DNA from: an uncultured Porphyromonadaceae bacterium | GTDB lineage: Bacteria; Bacteroidota; Bacteroidia; Bacteroidales; Muribaculaceae | Assembly (NCBI GenBank): GCA_902475285.1 | Contig: CABRZA010000145.1 | Location: 1-5,992 of the forward strand | Direction: 5' to 3' | Length of the DNA: 5,992 nucleotides | In this document: in pieces, positions 5,988 through 5,992 of the stretch | How the letters are laid out: each line of letters begins with the position of its first letter | How positions within the stretch are numbered: the stretch's first letter is position 1 | Notes under the pieces: generated by a model | The model's database searches: none | Told to the model about the DNA's origin: nothing | The model's input: only the letters and a program-made list of their open reading frames with translations | Program-made: the position numbers and the translations under genes

Positions 5988-5992
5988 ACGCG

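Noticed and set aside
1..5992. A defence, phage or mobile-element system
   Set aside because: No transposase, integrase, toxin-antitoxin, nuclease, repeat array or target duplication is visible. All genes are housekeeping or envelope type with uniform composition and strand.

Overview
The window reads as one tightly packed, single-direction gene cluster from a GC-rich member of the Bacteroidales. All six genes I can support lie on the minus strand. Lineage evidence: a Bacteroidota-type promoter (-7 element TAAATTTG) sits in front of the first gene, most genes have A-rich or featureless leaders instead of Shine-Dalgarno sites, and the protein set (ThrRS-like/uridine-kinase fusion, carboxynorspermidine dehydrogenase, Kdo-kinase-like protein, WaaE-like glycosyltransferase) is typical of that group. 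The base composition, clearly above 50% GC, fits Muribaculaceae or Alistipes better than Bacteroides proper, but the genus is a guess.

Layout in transcription order (right to left). The right margin (5864-5992) is non-coding. It holds the promoter (5902-5932) and an inverted repeat (5942-5987). Then come: a polytopic membrane protein of the lysylphosphatidylglycerol synthase TM/UPF0104 family (4808-5863); carboxynorspermidine/carboxyspermidine dehydrogenase (3601-4800); a family 2, WaaE-like glycosyltransferase (2821-3576); a Kdo/LPS-kinase-family protein (2037-2813); a large nucleoside (uridine-type) kinase with a ThrRS-like N-terminus (330-1994); and a 53-residue acidic protein (147-308). 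The left margin (1-146) has no gene but contains a hairpin (29-59) that could end transcription.

Intergenic gaps are 7, 24, 7, 42 and 21 nt, so the six genes are probably one transcript. The middle pair looks like an envelope module: a glycosyltransferase and a sugar kinase that would add to or phosphorylate the inner core of LPS. The membrane protein could also belong to envelope biology. The dehydrogenase makes a polyamine and the nucleoside kinase is a salvage enzyme; their link to the envelope genes is only co-transcription as far as the sequence shows.

I found no mobile element, CRISPR array, tRNA, rRNA or phage gene, and no convincing new multi-gene system. The points most worth a second look are the unannotated acidic small protein, an exceptionally strong Shine-Dalgarno site before the glycosyltransferase in a lineage that rarely uses them, a VGE in that enzyme where relatives usually have VHE, and the symmetric structures at both edges.
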